From contig NZ_BOOP01000008.1 in the NCBI RefSeq assembly GCF_016863295.1, forward strand, positions 248,001-312,000: a stretch of DNA of 64,000 nt. Reading direction: 5' to 3'. Shown here in pieces: positions 62,481 to 64,000 of the stretch. The notes under the pieces are model-generated. The model had not been told where the DNA came from. It made no database searches and was given only the letters and a program-made list of their open reading frames with translations. The translations under genes were made by a program, and so were the position numbers. Source of the DNA: Planotetraspora phitsanulokensis (GTDB lineage: Bacteria > Actinomycetota > Actinomycetes > Streptosporangiales > Streptosporangiaceae). Position 1 is the first letter of the stretch. Every line of letters begins with the position of its first letter.

Positions 62481-63748
62481 GGCGTCCCGGCGTTCCCTTC
62501 GTTCCCGGAGAGGCGGCCTCCGGAGAGGCCGTTCCCGACGATGTCGTTCCGTGGGCCGTCGTTCCGTGGGCCGTCGTTCCCTGAGGCGTCGTCTCCGGGG
62601 ACGTCGTTTCTGGAGACCAGCACGGCGGCCACGTCGTCGTTGAGCGCGTCGCCCACCTGGGCGATGATCCGGTCGAGGTCGACGCCGCCGTGGTCGCGGA
62701 CGATGCCGGCCAGGCCGTCCGTGCCGAGCATGTCACGGCCCGTACCGACCGTCGCCTCGATGAGCCCGTCGGTGTAGAGCAGGAGCGACCACCGGTCGCC
62801 CAACGGGATGTCGACGGGATTCCAGTCGACGTCGTCGAAGATGCCGAGCGGCGGTCCGGACGGGATGTCGGTGACGACGTCAACGACGCCGTCGCGGATC
62901 ACGAGCGGAGACGGGTGGCCGACCACGTGCATGCGGGCGTTGCGGAGATCCGGGTCGATGGTGGCGGTGCACAGGGTCGTGAAGATCTCCGGTGACTTCC
63001 GCTCGTTCCTGAGCAGCGTGTCGAGGGTTCCCAGCAGTTCGTCCCCCGTGTGGCCGGCGAGCACGAGGGTGCGCCAGCCGATGCGCAGCGCGGTGCCGAG
63101 TGCGGCCTCGTCGGGCCCGTGGCCGCAGACGTCGCCGATCAGGACGTGCACCGCGCCGTCGGCGGTCTGCACAGTGTCCCAGAAGTCGCCGGCCAGCAGG
63201 CCGCGCACCCGCCCGGGCAGGTATCTCGTCTGGTGGTGCAGCAGGGAGGCCGGGGGGAGCAGCGGGACGGGGAGCAGGCCGCGCTCCAGGCGGGCGTTCT
63301 CCTGCCCGACGATCCGTTCCGCGACCAGCTCGCGCATGGCGACGTCGGCGCGCTTGCGCTCGATGGCGTAGCGGACGGCCCGCGTGAGCAGCCGGTCGTC
63401 CACGTCCTGTTTGACCAGGAAGTCCTGCGCCCCGGCGGCCACCGCCTCGATCCCGACGTGGGCGTCGTTGAGGCCGGTGAGCACCAGCACGGCGGTGTCC
63501 GAGGCCATCGACAGCACCTGCTCGAGGGCTTCCAGGCCGGTCGCGTCCGGCAGCGACAGGTCGACCAGGACGCACTGGACGTCATCGGTCAGCCGCTCGC
63601 GCCCCTCGGCCAGAGTGCGGGCCCAAGTGATCTTCGGCGGTCTCTCGGCGTCCGCGAGCAGTTCCTCGACGAGGAACGCGTCGGCCGAATCATCCTCGAT
63701 CAGCAGGAGGGTGAGCGGGTCGGGCAGATCGGGCGAGGGCGTGATCAC
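62477..63748 (-). CDS. receiver-domain PP2C (SpoIIE-type) phosphatase
   Basis: A 423-residue signalling protein. Residues 12-130 form a receiver domain (LLLIEDDSADAFLV, phospho-acceptor Asp63 in VLVDLSLPDAT, VLVLTGLNDAH and DFLVKQDVDD). Residues of about 185-395 form a PP2C/SpoIIE phosphatase: GDFWDTV, VLIGDVCGHGPDEAAL (metal Asp residues), LLYTDGLIEA and DDVAAVLVSRND. The tail has short Asn-Asp-Gly-Pro-Arg repeats. GTG 63748 after GAGAGG is preferred; a TTG at 63784 would lengthen it by 12 residues. Such proteins free anti-anti-sigma factors from kinases. It heads the phosphatase-kinase-regulator operon. Confidence 0.9.
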   Translation of the reverse strand: MITPSPDLPDPLTLLLIEDDSADAFLVEELLADAERPPKITWARTLAEGRERLTDDVQCVLVDLSLPDATGLEALEQVLSMASDTAVLVLTGLNDAHVGIEAVAAGAQDFLVKQDVDDRLLTRAVRYAIERKRADVAMRELVAERIVGQENARLERGLLPVPLLPPASLLHHQTRYLPGRVRGLLAGDFWDTVQTADGAVHVLIGDVCGHGPDEAALGTALRIGWRTLVLAGHTGDELLGTLDTLLRNERKSPEIFTTLCTATIDPDLRNARMHVVGHPSPLVIRDGVVDVVTDIPSGPPLGIFDDVDWNPVDIPLGDRWSLLLYTDGLIEATVGTGRDMLGTDGLAGIVRDHGGVDLDRIIAQVGDALNDDVAAVLVSRNDVPGDDASGNDGPRNDGPRNDIVGNGLSGGRLSGNEGNAGTP

Positions 63749-63798
63749 TGACGCCTCTCGGAACGTCGGGGACACGGTCGCCAAATCTTATCGTCAAT

Positions 63799-64000
63799 CT
63801 ACGAAGTCTCGATGGGCCGTTGGGGGGTGAGCGCCTCGATGCCGGGGGACAGGGTTCCCCCGGCGGCCGCCTCCACCAGGAACGACAGAAGCTCGGAGCG
63901 GAAGGCCTGAGCCGCACGCGTCGGTTCGACGTCCTTCCTGTGGGCGAGCGCGACGGTCCTGCGGAGCCCCGGGAGAAGCGGCGTTCCCACCAGCCCCGGC
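63799..64000 (-). CDS. LysR-type regulator, C-terminal end (start beyond window)
   Basis: The minus-strand frame is open from the window edge to the stop at 63799, giving about 66 C-terminal residues. VGTPLLPGLRRTVALAHRKD, then PTRAAQAFRSELLSFLVEAA is the closing strand and helix of LysR substrate-binding domains, where a variable region ends the effector domain. The DNA-binding part is outside the window. It precedes the phosphatase gene by 50 bp on the same strand; no functional link is clear. The alternative of another periplasmic-binding-like fold is possible but less likely. Confidence 0.65.
   Translation of the reverse strand, partial: PGLVGTPLLPGLRRTVALAHRKDVEPTRAAQAFRSELLSFLVEAAAGGTLSPGIEALTPQRPIETS

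Overview
The window is high-GC chromosomal DNA of an actinomycete. The evidence is strong G/C bias at third codon positions, many GTG and some TTG starts, PucR/GAF, MocR and eukaryote-type Ser/Thr kinase genes, and a gene order that follows the mycobacterial block around Rv1086-Rv1112 (short-chain prenyl transferase, PIN-PhoH, fumarase, glpX, DUF4245, xseB/xseA, Rv1109c-like, ispH, DUF6542-like, ychF). TIGR04222 proteins with Cys/Gly tails and an orphan Tcp-type secretion locus suggest a filamentous Streptosporangiales-like organism. This is inference; the genus cannot be read from the sequence. No rRNA, tRNA, CRISPR array, insertion sequence or phage gene was seen.

Layout. 1-3075: two TIGR04222 membrane proteins with Cys/Gly-rich tails, a DUF692/MNIO iron enzyme and a small protein resembling MNIO partner subunits; this is the best candidate for an undescribed peptide- or protein-modification system. 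3130-9099: prenyl transferase, PIN-PhoH with a structured leader, a response regulator-sensor kinase-lipoprotein operon, and a cell-wall lytic protein behind a CRP/GlxR-like site. 9096-11618: small P-loop protein and a glycosyltransferase with a degenerate metal motif. 11600-18006: a five-gene minus-strand set centred on 3-hydroxybutyrate dehydrogenase, a GAF-PucR regulator, an MHS transporter and two esterase-type hydrolases, read as uptake and breakdown of hydroxybutyrate esters. 18074-23989: class II fumarase, two Ser/Thr kinases, class I fumarase. 24135-29735: small membrane protein, EamA/MocR pair, MFS transporter, DUF1707 protein, glpX. 29875-40668: TetR, DUF4245, xseB, asnB, xseA, Rv1109c-like, ispH, DUF6542-like, rmuC, ychF, lepB. 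40891-43799: acetyltransferase, unknown membrane protein, methyltransferase, YcxB-like protein.

44406-55325: a seven-gene plus-strand operon resembling the Tcp-type conjugation apparatus (TcpC-like, small membrane protein, TcpE-MinD-like fusion, VirB4-like ATPase, TrbL/VirB6-like channel protein, anchored NTF2-like protein, lytic transglycosylase-NlpC/P60). No relaxase or coupling ATPase is present in the window. A Nudix hydrolase and a Thr/Val-repeat membrane protein follow. 56876-60373: terminator and the sdhB-sdhA-anchor genes of a mycobacterial Sdh1-type succinate dehydrogenase. 60476-63748: a receiver-PP2C phosphatase, a CHASE3-type histidine kinase and a CheY-like regulator in one overlapping operon. 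The window ends inside a LysR-type regulator.

Themes: TCA-cycle enzymes (two fumarases, Sdh1) occur beside overlapping signalling operons. Several genes look leaderless, with a -10 box 6-8 nt before the start codon. Convergent gene ends between 26.6 and 31.2 kb carry short tandem or degenerate repeats that copy the stop-codon neighbourhood.
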